Source: JAEWSN01 sp038249175
GTDB lineage: Bacteria; Bacillota; Clostridia; DSM-8532
Assembly: GCA_038249175.1 (NCBI GenBank)
Contig: JBBRWP010000070.1
Span: 1-13,096, forward strand
Reading direction: 5' to 3'
DNA: 13,096 bases
This document shows, piece by piece, positions 1 to 6,405 of this stretch. The stretch's first letter is position 1. Every line of letters begins with the position of its first letter. Both the position numbers and the translations under genes were made by a program. The notes under the pieces are model-generated. The model made no database searches and had not been told where the DNA came from. It was given only the letters and a program-made list of their open reading frames with translations.

Positions 1-56
1 CTAAGGGTGTAGGTCGTTAACGCGGCGCGAGAGTTCGAATCTCTCTTTCTCCGCCA
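1..56 (+). tRNA. tRNA-Ser, 3' part (truncated by window edge)
   Basis: Only the 3' part is inside the window. A T arm is visible (stem GAGAG/CTCTC around the loop TTCGAAT), followed by the acceptor 3' strand TTTCTCC, discriminator G and an encoded CCA at 54-56. Between the anticodon arm and the T arm is a long variable arm (GTCG pairing with CGGC around TTAACG), which marks a class II tRNA. A long variable arm with discriminator G points to serine rather than leucine, which has A. The window begins with CTAA, which could be the end of a GCT anticodon plus AA; this is an inference because the rest of the anticodon loop is missing. Confidence 0.88.
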
Positions 57-119
57 AAAATAAAACCACCCATTTGTAAAATCTGTGAAAACGATTTTAA
101 AAATGGGTGGTTTTATTTT
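57..119 (+). terminator. Intrinsic terminator of the tRNA-Ser transcript
   Basis: A perfect 19-bp inverted repeat (AAAATAAAACCACCCATTT at 57-75, complement at 101-119) starts right after the tRNA CCA. A second inner stem (TAAAATC 77-83 with GATTTTA 93-99) extends it. The GC-rich core CCACCC/GGGTGG is followed by a T-rich tail, as in a Rho-independent terminator. Being AT-symmetric, it could also act on leftward transcription. Confidence 0.9.
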
Positions 120-365
120 TGGTTATTTACAGGTGAAATCAAGTATAATATTAAGAAAAGGTGCTGTTTATGAAATCCAGTATGAATGTGCAGAGAATAG
201 TGGCACTGAGCCACGTGTACCATTCGACAGAGGATTTGAAGCTGGCGACGCAGTTACGAATAAAGCCAAGTCACCATTATTTCAAAGAGGTTTATTGGTT
301 GCAACGACATCGACATCGACATCTCGATGGTAAGGAACAATTGAAAGAAAGAAGAGGCGCTTAAA
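57..365 (+). other. Gene-poor leader between tRNA-Ser and SEC-C gene, with possible promoter
   Basis: After the terminator a good -10 hexamer TATAAT lies at 144-149, with only a weak -35 (TGGTTA at 120-125, 18-base spacer). It could start transcription of the SEC-C gene at 366. A reading frame from 170 (or 161) to 364 stays open, has a weak AAGG upstream of 170 and would abut the SEC-C gene. I recognise nothing in its translation and do not call it a gene. A short microsatellite, three copies of CGACAT, lies at 305-322. Confidence 0.4.
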
Positions 366-1163
366 ATGGATTGGAAACAACTGAATGATGAAATTGCTGC
401 AGGTTATGGTTTCATGGAAAAGAATATGTTACAGGATGCCTGCACACGTTGGCTCGACGCATGGGAAACCATGAAGCAGTTAATGTCAGAGAATAACATA
501 GAAACGATTGAAGCATTGAACAGCATATACCAGTGGGGGACTGAGGTTCCCAGCAACTTTGTACAAGACCTGGAAATGGAACTCCACAATGCTGCAGTTT
601 TCGGGAAAGGCTCCTTTGATCCGATCTGGTGTCAGAAACGAATTCGTTATTGTGAGGAGTTGATTCCGCATTTTACTTCTGGCGAATCGATGGCCATTGA
701 AAATACCCGTCGCGCCATTGCTGAATCGTATGGCAACATGGGCGATATGGATACAGCAGAAAGGCTGTTGTTAGAATGGCTTAGTGCAGATCCGGAATGG
801 GGTTGGGGATATATCGGACGCGCGGAACTCTACCTGTTCCGAAAAGACCGTTCCGAGGACGATATTGCCTACGTAATTACCATACTGAAACAGGCACTTG
901 AGCACGACGTACGTAATCGCGAAATCGTTATGGAATGGCTAGGAGATGCCTACGGGACCAGTGGTGACGCGGTGAACATGAAACGGTATCACCAAGAGAG
1001 TGTTGCAGCTCAGAAACAGCATGTTGGGGATCATCCAAATCGTTTACTGAAGGGCTATTCGGAGAAACAAGAACAAGTGTTGACCTATGAAATGAAGCCG
1101 GGTAGGAATGACCCTTGCCCCTGTGGGAGTGGTAAGAAGTATAAAAAGTGCTGTGGGAAGTGA
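366..1163 (+). CDS. SEC-C metal-binding motif protein with helical (TPR-like) repeats
   Basis: The protein has 265 residues. Its ATG is preceded at 8 bases by AGAGG (353-357), which supports this start. The body is Trp- and Glu-rich and helical; about residues 105-205 read like tetratricopeptide-type hairpins (for example MGDMDTAERLLLEWL). The last 21 residues form a classic SEC-C motif, PGRNDPCPCGSGKKYKKCC, with presumed zinc ligands C251, C253, C262 and C263. This motif is known from the SecA C-terminus and from many small proteins of unknown role, where it binds zinc and may mediate protein contacts. There is no signal peptide or membrane segment, so it should be cytoplasmic. The 3' end is partly duplicated just downstream. 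Function is unknown beyond the motif; it is not SecA. Confidence 0.9.
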   Translation: MDWKQLNDEIAAGYGFMEKNMLQDACTRWLDAWETMKQLMSENNIETIEALNSIYQWGTEVPSNFVQDLEMELHNAAVFGKGSFDPIWCQKRIRYCEELIPHFTSGESMAIENTRRAIAESYGNMGDMDTAERLLLEWLSADPEWGWGYIGRAELYLFRKDRSEDDIAYVITILKQALEHDVRNREIVMEWLGDAYGTSGDAVNMKRYHQESVAAQKQHVGDHPNRLLKGYSEKQEQVLTYEMKPGRNDPCPCGSGKKYKKCCGK

Positions 1164-1237
1164 GACGGATATATGTTGCTGGCAAGATAACAGGAGACGT
1201 GGTAAGAAGTATAAAAAGTGCTGTGGGAAGTGAGACG
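1129..1237 (+). repeat. Spaced duplication of the SEC-C gene's 3' end (two 39-bp copies)
   Basis: A 39-bp stretch that encodes the last residues of the SEC-C protein plus its stop and a few bases (1129-1167) recurs identically at 1199-1237, exactly 70 bp further on. The 31 bp between the copies is unique and the second copy is non-coding. The identity suggests a recent duplication by slippage or unequal recombination. The second copy is followed by a run of eight T. Confidence 0.95.
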
Positions 1238-1243
1238 TTTTTT

Positions 1244-1273
1244 TTGAACCACGAACAATTTGAAGCATAGATA
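1244..1273 (+). promoter_or_regulatory. Possible promoter for the aldo/keto reductase gene
   Basis: TTGAAC at 1244-1249 and TAGATA at 1268-1273 are separated by 18 bases, about 33 bases upstream of the ATG at 1306. The match is moderate, but the position fits. Confidence 0.35.
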
Positions 1274-1305
1274 TTTTTTAGGACAAGACTATCGGAGGTA
1301 GAAAG

Positions 1306-2223
1306 ATGGAAAAGCGAAATATTCCCGGAACAGAATTGCTTGTTTCTCAGATCGTCATGGGCGGAGGACCACTCATAGACGAAAAGGACACGACATTGGC
1401 CTTTCAATTGTTGGACACCTATGTTGCCTGCGGCGGCAACTTCCTGGACACCGCCAACATTTATGGAAAATGGCTGCCGGAAGGAAAGAATTCAAGTGAA
1501 CGCAATATCGGTGCCTGGCTGAAAGCGAGAAAGAATCGGAACAATCTTGTCATTGGTACAAAAGGAGCGCATCCATATTTGTCTACTATGCAAACGCCTC
1601 GTATGTCGGAAGAAGAACTTCGCATCGATTTGGAAGAAAGTTTGCGTACAATGGATATTGATGTTATTGATCTTTACTGGCTGCATCGGGACGACATTGA
1701 AAGATCAGTCGAAGAAATTTTATACACCCTAGAAAAATTTGTATCCAGCGGTCATATTCGCTACTATGGCTGTTCCAACTGGAAAACAGAAAGAATACAA
1801 GAAGCACAACGCATTAGCGCCGAAAAAGGCTGGCATGGTTTTTGTGCCAGTCAGGTGCAATGGAGTGCAGCAGTATTGAACCGGGAAAACGTGGGTGACA
1901 AAACAACGGTTGCCATGGACGATACTATGCTGAAAATGCACATAGATACCGGACTTGCAGCCATCCCCTACTCATCCCAGGCCTCAGGTCTCTTTGAAAA
2001 ATGGGCGGCAAACCCTGAAGCGGGTTGTCCGGAAGCCTTGGCACCTATGTATGACAACGCAGAAAACCGCCAACGTTTTGCTGCGTTCCAGAAAGAATCC
2101 CGTGAAAGCGGTAAAACCATGACGCAACTAACGCTGGGCTGGCTGTTGAATCAACCTTTCCCCACCTTCCCGATTATCGGAAGCCGCTCGGTAGAGCAGG
2201 TGAAGTCCAGTATGGATGTGTAA
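1306..2223 (+). CDS. Aldo/keto reductase, slightly short C-terminus
   Basis: The protein has 305 residues and should be a cytoplasmic NAD(P)H-dependent oxidoreductase of the aldo/keto reductase superfamily. The ribosome site GGAGG (1294-1298) lies 7 bases before the ATG. The catalytic tetrad is visible as D48, Y53 (GGNFLDTANIYG), K86 (VIGTKG) and H127 (DLYWLHRDD). The cofactor-phosphate motif IIGSRSVEQV is near the end. Members normally continue 15-30 residues past this motif, but here the frame stops after SSMDV, and a DUF3791 gene starts 3 bases later. The C-terminal tail may therefore have been lost when the downstream genes joined, or this may be a naturally short member. The substrate cannot be read from the sequence; the sequence style resembles YajO/Tas-like sugar or aldehyde reductases. 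No key residue is missing. Confidence 0.93.
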   Translation: MEKRNIPGTELLVSQIVMGGGPLIDEKDTTLAFQLLDTYVACGGNFLDTANIYGKWLPEGKNSSERNIGAWLKARKNRNNLVIGTKGAHPYLSTMQTPRMSEEELRIDLEESLRTMDIDVIDLYWLHRDDIERSVEEILYTLEKFVSSGHIRYYGCSNWKTERIQEAQRISAEKGWHGFCASQVQWSAAVLNRENVGDKTTVAMDDTMLKMHIDTGLAAIPYSSQASGLFEKWAANPEAGCPEALAPMYDNAENRQRFAAFQKESRESGKTMTQLTLGWLLNQPFPTFPIIGSRSVEQVKSSMDV

Positions 2224-2226
2224 AAT

Positions 2227-2451
2227 ATGGAGCCGTTTGAACCGAAGCCCGTGAGTAAAACAATGCAATTTAAAGTGTTTTGTATTGAGCAGTATAAGAA
2301 AGAACATAAGTTAACCGGCTTTGAAACAGTACAAACTTTTCAAAAGTATGGTGTTTTTGATTATCTGTCTTCGTTTTTTGATGTACTTCATACCGAAGGC
2401 GCACGACGCATTGTTGAAGATATTGAACTGTTTATAGAAGCAAGGAAATAG
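2227..2451 (+). CDS. DUF3791 family small protein (toxin-antitoxin-like context)
   Basis: The frame gives 74 residues from the ATG at 2227, but family members usually begin near the SKTMQFKVFCIE block. A GTG at 2251 (66 residues) or the ATG at 2263 are therefore alternative starts, and none has a strong ribosome site. Translational coupling to the reductase stop 3 bases upstream is possible. The body (MQFKVFCIEQYK, then FQKYGVFDYLSSFFDVLHT, then IVEDIELFIEAR) matches my recollection of DUF3791. That is a small helical family of unknown biochemical function, often encoded next to DUF3990 ADP-ribosyltransferase-like proteins in what are thought to be toxin-antitoxin-type loci. No DUF3990 gene follows here; instead a 56-residue unrecognised frame begins 8 bases later. 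The family call is from memory of the motif; the functional role is inference. Confidence 0.8.
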   Translation: MEPFEPKPVSKTMQFKVFCIEQYKKEHKLTGFETVQTFQKYGVFDYLSSFFDVLHTEGARRIVEDIELFIEARK

Positions 2452-2459
2452 GAGGGTGT

Positions 2460-2630
2460 ATGGATAACATAGTTAAGGGTGAAATTATTCAAGTAAAAAT
2501 CGAAGATGTTCCATGCCGGCACAGAAATCAACACGAAGATTTCGAGTTTTTCAGGCGTGATCTGATCCGGGAGGGAGGCGCGAAACAATGTGCTGTTGAG
2601 GCATCCCATAGCTTTTTTGGGAATGTGTGA
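2460..2630 (+). CDS. Short hypothetical protein downstream of DUF3791 gene
   Basis: This is a 56-codon frame starting with MDNIVKGEIIQVKIEDV, followed by a Cys/His/Arg-rich middle (PCRHRNQHEDFEFFRR). GGAGGG at 2451-2456 overlaps the stop of the DUF3791 gene and lies only 3 bases before the ATG, which is tight but compatible with a coupled two-gene operon. I do not recognise the protein. It is not the DUF3990-type partner often found beside DUF3791. It could be a small partner protein, or the N-terminal stump of a longer gene whose remainder was lost at the junction with the convergent acetyltransferase. Its stop codon lies inside an inverted repeat (2621-2660). Existence is supported mainly by the ribosome site and operon spacing. 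Confidence 0.5.
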   Translation: MDNIVKGEIIQVKIEDVPCRHRNQHEDFEFFRRDLIREGGAKQCAVEASHSFFGNV

Positions 2631-2660
2631 TTCGCTGATTCGGACACGCATCACACATTC
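2621..2660. terminator. Inverted repeat between convergent genes, possible bidirectional terminator
   Basis: An 11-bp perfect inverted repeat (GAATGTGTGAT at 2621-2631, ATCACACATTC at 2650-2660) surrounds an 18-base loop. It contains the stop of the short + strand frame and ends 3 bases before the stop of the convergent acetyltransferase gene. Position suggests a shared terminator, but neither side has a clean T run (ACGTTATTTT follows on +). Efficiency is therefore uncertain. Confidence 0.5.
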
Positions 2661-2663
2661 ACG

Positions 2664-3224
2664 TTATTTTCCGTACTTATCCCAGAATTCTTCCCGGGTA
2701 ATACCAAAATGTAACACATCCCAATACTGCCCGCCAGCATAGTGTTCGCGACGAATGCGGCCTTCGAGAACAAAGCCAAATCGTTCGTGCAAGCGAATGG
2801 AATTCTCATTGAAGGCATACGCATGGCCGTTACATTTCTGAAAACCCAGTTCGCTGAAATAAAAGTGAAGCAGCAGTTGGAGGGCTTCTGAGGCATATCC
2901 TTTTCCCCAATGATCCGGCACCACGCCGATACCGTAGGAGAAATTTCCGGAAAATCGGCTGATTGAATGGGTGTTGATGTTGCCAACCACCTCACCTTCC
3001 GGTGTCTGCATCAGTAAAAAATAGGAATCTCCCATGGGATCCTGCTTCACCATCTCTTCAAGCCGTGTCTTGCGTTGGTCAGCCCCAACCGGGAAATGTA
3101 CCCGGTCTCCTGCGCGTTGAGAAGCTGTATTCATGCCCTCGGGCAGTGCGAAATAGCCATCTGCATCGGCGAGAACAGGTGCTCGCAAAAGAATTTTTTT
3201 ACCTTGAAACATGTTTTCAAACAT
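2664..3224 (-). CDS. GNAT family N-acetyltransferase (RimJ/RimL-like)
   Basis: The protein has 186 residues. AAGGAG (complement of 3233-3238) lies 8 bases upstream of the ATG. It belongs to the acetyl-CoA-dependent GNAT superfamily, in the branch that includes RimJ/RimL and many small-molecule or protein N-acetyltransferases. Seen in the sequence: an N-terminal ILLRAPVLADADGYF strand-helix start, the beta-4/motif A region GIGVVPDHWGKGYASEALQ (about 99-116) carrying the acetyl-CoA pyrophosphate loop, and the motif B block NENSIRLHERFGFVLEG (about 139-155). Substrate is unknown. Length is normal. The gene lies downstream of the SGNH esterase on the same strand, but 189 bases including a tandem repeat separate them, so co-transcription is uncertain. 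Confidence 0.93.
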   Translation of the reverse strand: MFENMFQGKKILLRAPVLADADGYFALPEGMNTASQRAGDRVHFPVGADQRKTRLEEMVKQDPMGDSYFLLMQTPEGEVVGNINTHSISRFSGNFSYGIGVVPDHWGKGYASEALQLLLHFYFSELGFQKCNGHAYAFNENSIRLHERFGFVLEGRIRREHYAGGQYWDVLHFGITREEFWDKYGK

Positions 3225-3280
3225 CGGCAGTACTCCTTATTTTTCTTCACTTTAGAACACCACGGCCTTTTCATTATGGC

Positions 3281-3416
3281 GCTTCCTGTTGTCTTCGTTA
3301 GAACGCTTCCTGTTGTCTTCATCAGAACGCTTCCTGTTGTCTTCGTCAGAACGCTTCCTGTTGTCTTCGTCAGAACACTTCCTGTTGTCTTCTTCAGAAC
3401 GCTTCCTGCTTCTTCA
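3281..3416. repeat. 24-bp tandem repeat (5 full copies plus a partial one)
   Basis: Five consecutive 24-bp units start at 3281, 3305, 3329, 3353 and 3377, each (G/A)CTTCCTGTTGTCTTC then NTNAGAAC, with a partial sixth from 3401 running into the end of the SGNH gene. Units differ only at a few positions (for example GTTAG, ATCAG, GTCAG, TTCAG). There are no unique spacers, so this is a minisatellite and not a CRISPR. Because the unit is a multiple of three, several frames stay open across it, producing misleading reading frames such as a repeated KTTGSVLT on the - strand. Confidence 0.96.
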
Positions 3417-4061
3417 CCATGTATATCCAACAGCTTCAAGAAAGCACCGCGCCAGCAGCATATGCCCTACATGACTGGGATGAACCCTGTCCCATGCGAT
3501 ATGGTTGGGGTGGTAGGAGAGAAAAAACTTGTCAAAGACAGCCTGCGTATCGACAAACAGCGTTTTCTCCTCTTCAGCAATTTGTCTGGCAATGGTGCCG
3601 TATTCATCCATTCTGGCGCGCATTGGATCCACCCGGTTGGGCTCCATATAATACGGTGTCATTAGGACAATCCCTTTAACAAGCGGCTTTGTTTCCTTGA
3701 CAAGACGGTGGAGCGTTTCCCGATACACCGCCGGGCTTATATGAATTTCTGTCTGCAGAGGGCAGTCAAACTGGCGCCATACATCATTGACGCCGATCAT
3801 GATGGACAGCCAGTCCGGCTTTTGTGCAACGACATCTTTCTGCCATCTCGCCTCGAGATCCTTTACCGTGTTTCCGCTTGTGCCCATGTTGACGACACGG
3901 ATGTGCCGTTCCGGATAGGTCGCGTCGAGCAATGCGTCCACATAGCCCACATATCCGTTGCCAATTGCCCCGAACAATCCCTCGCCCCCCGGTTGCGCAC
4001 GCCCGCAATCTGTAACGGAGTCCCCAATCATAATCAGCTTTGTATTTTTTTCAAAAATCAT
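3414..4061 (-). CDS. SGNH/GDSL-type hydrolase (probable carbohydrate esterase)
   Basis: The protein has 215 residues. AGGAGGA (complement of 4067-4073) lies 5 bases before the ATG. All SGNH blocks are visible: block I GDSVTD with nucleophile S15, block II NMGTSGNT with oxyanion Gly60/Gly63, block III IGVNDVW with N92, and block V WDRVHPS with the D191/H194 pair. There is no signal peptide, so it is probably intracellular. Proteins of this type often remove acetyl groups from imported sugars or oligosaccharides (rhamnogalacturonan acetylesterase-like), which fits the neighbouring hydrolase-like protein and sugar-acid dehydratase. The exact substrate is an inference. A 17-base-spaced promoter lies at 4147-4175. 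The gene ends inside the last partial copy of the 24-bp repeat. Confidence 0.94.
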   Translation of the reverse strand: MIFEKNTKLIMIGDSVTDCGRAQPGGEGLFGAIGNGYVGYVDALLDATYPERHIRVVNMGTSGNTVKDLEARWQKDVVAQKPDWLSIMIGVNDVWRQFDCPLQTEIHISPAVYRETLHRLVKETKPLVKGIVLMTPYYMEPNRVDPMRARMDEYGTIARQIAEEEKTLFVDTQAVFDKFFLSYHPNHIAWDRVHPSHVGHMLLARCFLEAVGYTW

Positions 4062-4097
4062 GTCATTCCTCCTATTAGATATTCATGGAGCATCCGT

Positions 4098-4126
4098 ATG
4101 ACCTGTGCTTCTGTGTGATGACCTGT
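4098..4126 (-). promoter_or_regulatory. Two 9-bp direct repeats in the SGNH leader, possible operator
   Basis: ATGACCTGT occurs at 4098-4106 and 4118-4126, exactly 20 bp apart (about two helical turns). It lies between the SGNH promoter and its ribosome site. Same-face direct repeats downstream of a start site would suit a repressor, but no regulator gene is adjacent. The site is inferred from spacing alone. Confidence 0.35.
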
Positions 4127-4146
4127 TGTTCCTGCTTTATCCGATT

Positions 4147-4175
4147 ATTATATCTTGAAATTCGAGGCAACTCAA
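4147..4175 (-). promoter_or_regulatory. Promoter for the SGNH hydrolase gene
   Basis: On the - strand TTGAGT (complement of 4170-4175) and TATAAT (complement of 4147-4152) are separated by exactly 17 bases, directed at the SGNH gene. The predicted leader is about 80 bases. Confidence 0.7.
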
Positions 4176-4496
4176 TCAACAATCCATTCAAATGCTTCTG
4201 ATATAATCATTTTACGACGAAACTTGTAATGACTGGAGCTTAGTTGTTGACGGCGAAGAGCCTATGATAAAGGGTTTATGTTTAGCCACGTTCGCTATGA
4301 GAAAGTTACAGAATTGATATTGAAAAGAAAACTTAACACAATGGTTCAGCACATAGATACAGTTTGGTAAAGGGGATCCATTTTTTTGTCAGCGTTAGGG
4401 TGAATCAGAACATGAAAGTCGGAAATGTTTGACCCTGTTTTGAAAGGGAATGATATACTGAAGGCAAAGACTATTCTGGGAAGTGGAGGATATTTT

Positions 4497-6257
4497 ATGT
4501 TAAAACCCTATCAAAACTTTCAGGTTGCTGCTTATGTGTACGCATACTATCTGGAAAGTGCGGACGATGCGGAAATTCAGCGTGGCATCGACTACTACAA
4601 GCAGTATATGCATCTGGACAAGGTCTATCTTGAAAACCATAGAGCGCTGGTTGATATCCCGGTGGAAAGGATGCGCCAGGTCAAAGCGCTTTTTGAGAAA
4701 AATGGCATTAAGACCAGTGGTGGCATCACGTCTACAGGACTGGTCAACGAACGGAAGCCTTCCTTGTACGATACATACTGCTACACTGACCCGTCGCATC
4801 GTGAAGGTTACCTTCAGATTGTACGGGAACTCGCGCAGGTCTTTGACGAGATTATTCTGGATGACTTTTTCTTCACGTCCTGCCGTTGTGACATGTGCAT
4901 CGACGCCAAAAGTGAAAAAACCTGGGCGCAGTATCGCATGGATCTGATGGCCATATTCTCCGAAGAGATTGTTGCTTTGGCCAGGGGCATCAACCCTGAC
5001 CTCAACTTCATCATTAAATACCCAAACTGGTATGAATCCTATCAGGAAACCGGTTACAATCCCGGCAAGCAGAAAGACATCTTTGACATGATTTATACCG
5101 GAACGGAAACGCGTGAGGCATCCTATAGTCATCAGCACCTGCAGCGCTATGAGAGCTATTCCATTATGCGCTTGCTGGAAAATATCGCACCCGGGCGTAA
5201 TGGTGGCGGTTGGATAGATCAGGGTGGTTCAGCCGATAACCTTACCCGTTGGCTGGAGCAAGGCAACCTGACACTATTCGCAAAGGCCAAGGAACTGATG
5301 CTGTTCAACTTTTCCGTGCTGGTGGATACCGCTGCTCTACCTGCGATGGGTGCAAATCTTTATCGTATCGACGCCCTGATGGCTAAGGCCGGCAACCCGG
5401 TCGGCATATCCACTTATGAGCCCTACGACGGTGACGGAGAAGACCAGGTGCTCAACTACATCGGCATGTGCGGTGTCCCCTTTGAGCCCAAGCCGGAATT
5501 TGACTTTGATGCCCCTGTTCTGTTCCTTTCTGAAACGTCCGCTTATGACCCGGATGTCATGACCAAGCTGAAGAAATATGTCCGTGGCGGCGGAAACGCG
5601 ATTGTTACCACCGGTTTTGTACGCAAAACCTATGATGCCGGTATTAAAGACATGACCTCGGTTCGCCTGACCAACCGCCATGTGCTTGGCAACGAATACC
5701 TGATTAACCATTACTTCGCCCCTGCCGGAAGCTGCGCCTGCACAGGCACAGAAAAAGTTTTGTTTGAGATTCTGGACTGTAAGACGAACGCCACCTGGAC
5801 CGATGTGAAGGTGATTGCGGGCGAAAATAACTTTCCGGTACTGACGGAGGATATGTATGGCAAGGGATATCTGTATATCTTCAATGTGCCGGAAAACTTC
5901 TCCGACCTGTATAAATTGCCCAGGGAAGTTTGGCAGATGATCAATAAAGAGTTTGGCAAGGGGATGGACGTTTACCTCGGGGCTGGTCCCAATTACAACC
6001 TCTTTGCCTACGACAACGACATCTACGGCTTGGTTGGATACGGCCCTGCCCGCAGAACCGCCAATATTATCGTTAAAGGGAACTGCAGCGGCATCCGCGA
6101 TATTGAGACCGGCATTATTTACGCAACAGCAGGCATTACAGCCAGGCCCGGCCGTCAGGGAGACAGCGCGGCGATTGTCGATGAACCGGTGGAACATATT
6201 GTCCCGGTGCCTATGTCGGGTGGAAAAATCTTCTTTTTCACTCCTGCACGTGGATAA
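4497..6257 (+). CDS. Glycoside-hydrolase-like protein (TIM-barrel type) with GATase-like domain
   Basis: The start at 4497 is chosen because GGAGG (4485-4489) lies 7 bases before it; the in-frame ATG at 4425 lacks such a site. This gives 586 residues, without a signal peptide. The N-terminal half reads like a (beta/alpha)8 barrel: AAYVYAYYLE, then a strand with ILDDFFFTSCRCDMC (about 120-134, two adjacent Asp and three Cys), then NFIIKYPNWYE and MIYTGTETRE (about 198-207). These are typical positions for acidic catalytic residues in uncharacterised glycosidase-like families. Around 338-375, APVLFLSETSAYDPDVM then LKKYVRGGGNAIVTTGF resembles the class-I-glutamine-amidotransferase-like or trimerisation fold found after the barrel in GH42-type enzymes. 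The C-terminus looks beta-rich. Family assignment is by fold-like pattern, not by a diagnostic signature. Neighbours fit sugar catabolism. Confidence 0.85.
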   Translation: MLKPYQNFQVAAYVYAYYLESADDAEIQRGIDYYKQYMHLDKVYLENHRALVDIPVERMRQVKALFEKNGIKTSGGITSTGLVNERKPSLYDTYCYTDPSHREGYLQIVRELAQVFDEIILDDFFFTSCRCDMCIDAKSEKTWAQYRMDLMAIFSEEIVALARGINPDLNFIIKYPNWYESYQETGYNPGKQKDIFDMIYTGTETREASYSHQHLQRYESYSIMRLLENIAPGRNGGGWIDQGGSADNLTRWLEQGNLTLFAKAKELMLFNFSVLVDTAALPAMGANLYRIDALMAKAGNPVGISTYEPYDGDGEDQVLNYIGMCGVPFEPKPEFDFDAPVLFLSETSAYDPDVMTKLKKYVRGGGNAIVTTGFVRKTYDAGIKDMTSVRLTNRHVLGNEYLINHYFAPAGSCACTGTEKVLFEILDCKTNATWTDVKVIAGENNFPVLTEDMYGKGYLYIFNVPENFSDLYKLPREVWQMINKEFGKGMDVYLGAGPNYNLFAYDNDIYGLVGYGPARRTANIIVKGNCSGIRDIETGIIYATAGITARPGRQGDSAAIVDEPVEHIVPVPMSGGKIFFFTPARG

Positions 6258-6279
6258 GGGCTGTGTCCTGTTGAAGACC

Positions 6280-6340
6280 TAAGAGAGGTAGTATCACCAA
6301 TCACGAATCGTGAGGATGATACTGCCTCTTACACTGTTTT
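6280..6340 (+). terminator. Hairpin with T tail downstream of the hydrolase-like gene (repeat copy 1)
   Basis: A long imperfect stem from TAAGAG at 6280 to CTCTTA at 6331 is followed closely by TTTTT (6336-6340). The centre is the perfect palindrome TCACGAATCGTGA. It lies 23 bases past the stop at 6257, so it fits as the terminator of that gene. It contains copy 1 of the 42-bp repeat. Confidence 0.7.
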
Positions 6341-6399
6341 TCGTCATTTCAAGGCTAAGTATCACCAATCACGAATCGTGAGGATGATACTGCCTCTTA
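6290..6399. repeat. Two identical 42-bp palindromic repeats between convergent genes
   Basis: Positions 6290-6331 and 6358-6399 are identical over 42 bp and 68 bp apart. Each has outer arms AGTATCA/TGATACT and an inner palindrome TCACGAATCGTGA. Copy 1 serves the rightward gene; copy 2 begins 7 bases beyond the stop of the leftward dehydratase gene, where it can fold as a leftward hairpin with A/T-rich flank (GAAAAACAG on the - strand). The identity indicates recent duplication, or spread of a repetitive extragenic palindrome. Confidence 0.93.
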
Positions 6400-6405
6400 T
6401 GGTTC

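Larger units (their letters stand above)
4062..4496. other. Divergent intergenic region between SGNH esterase and hydrolase-like gene
   Basis: This divergent region holds the leftward SGNH promoter and a pair of 9-bp direct repeats in its leader. On the rightward side only weak promoter candidates are seen, for example TTGATA then CACAAT with a 17-base spacer around 4314-4342. A 30-codon frame at 4278-4370 has AAAGGG just upstream of its ATG but no recognisable product. The upstream in-frame ATG at 4425 of the large gene has no good ribosome site. Confidence 0.5.

Noticed and set aside
85..333. Plus-strand frame starting inside the tRNA terminator
   Set aside because: Its start lies in the terminator loop, with no ribosome site and no recognisable protein. 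The overlapping frame ending at 364 is somewhat better but also unrecognised.
3281..3416. Regular 24-bp repeats as a CRISPR array
   Set aside because: Units are directly adjacent with no unique spacers; this is a tandem repeat.
3131..3439. Minus-strand frame with repeated KTTGSVLT
   Set aside because: It arises because the repeat unit is a multiple of three, overlaps the acetyltransferase and esterase coding ends in other frames, and has no ribosome site.
4278..4370. 30-codon frame in the divergent intergenic region
   Set aside because: The ribosome site is too close (AAAGGG 3 bases before ATG) and the peptide is unrecognised; support is too weak for a gene.
4425..4496. Upstream start of the hydrolase-like gene
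   Set aside because: No ribosome site at 4425, while the start at 4497 has GGAGG at ideal distance.
4500..5138. Second long minus-strand frame opposite the hydrolase-like gene
   Set aside because: Shadow frame: no ribosome site, low-complexity hydrophobic translation.
5337..6197. Long minus-strand frame opposite the hydrolase-like gene
   Set aside because: It is an antisense shadow of a well-supported gene with a clear ribosome site; its translation resembles no family.
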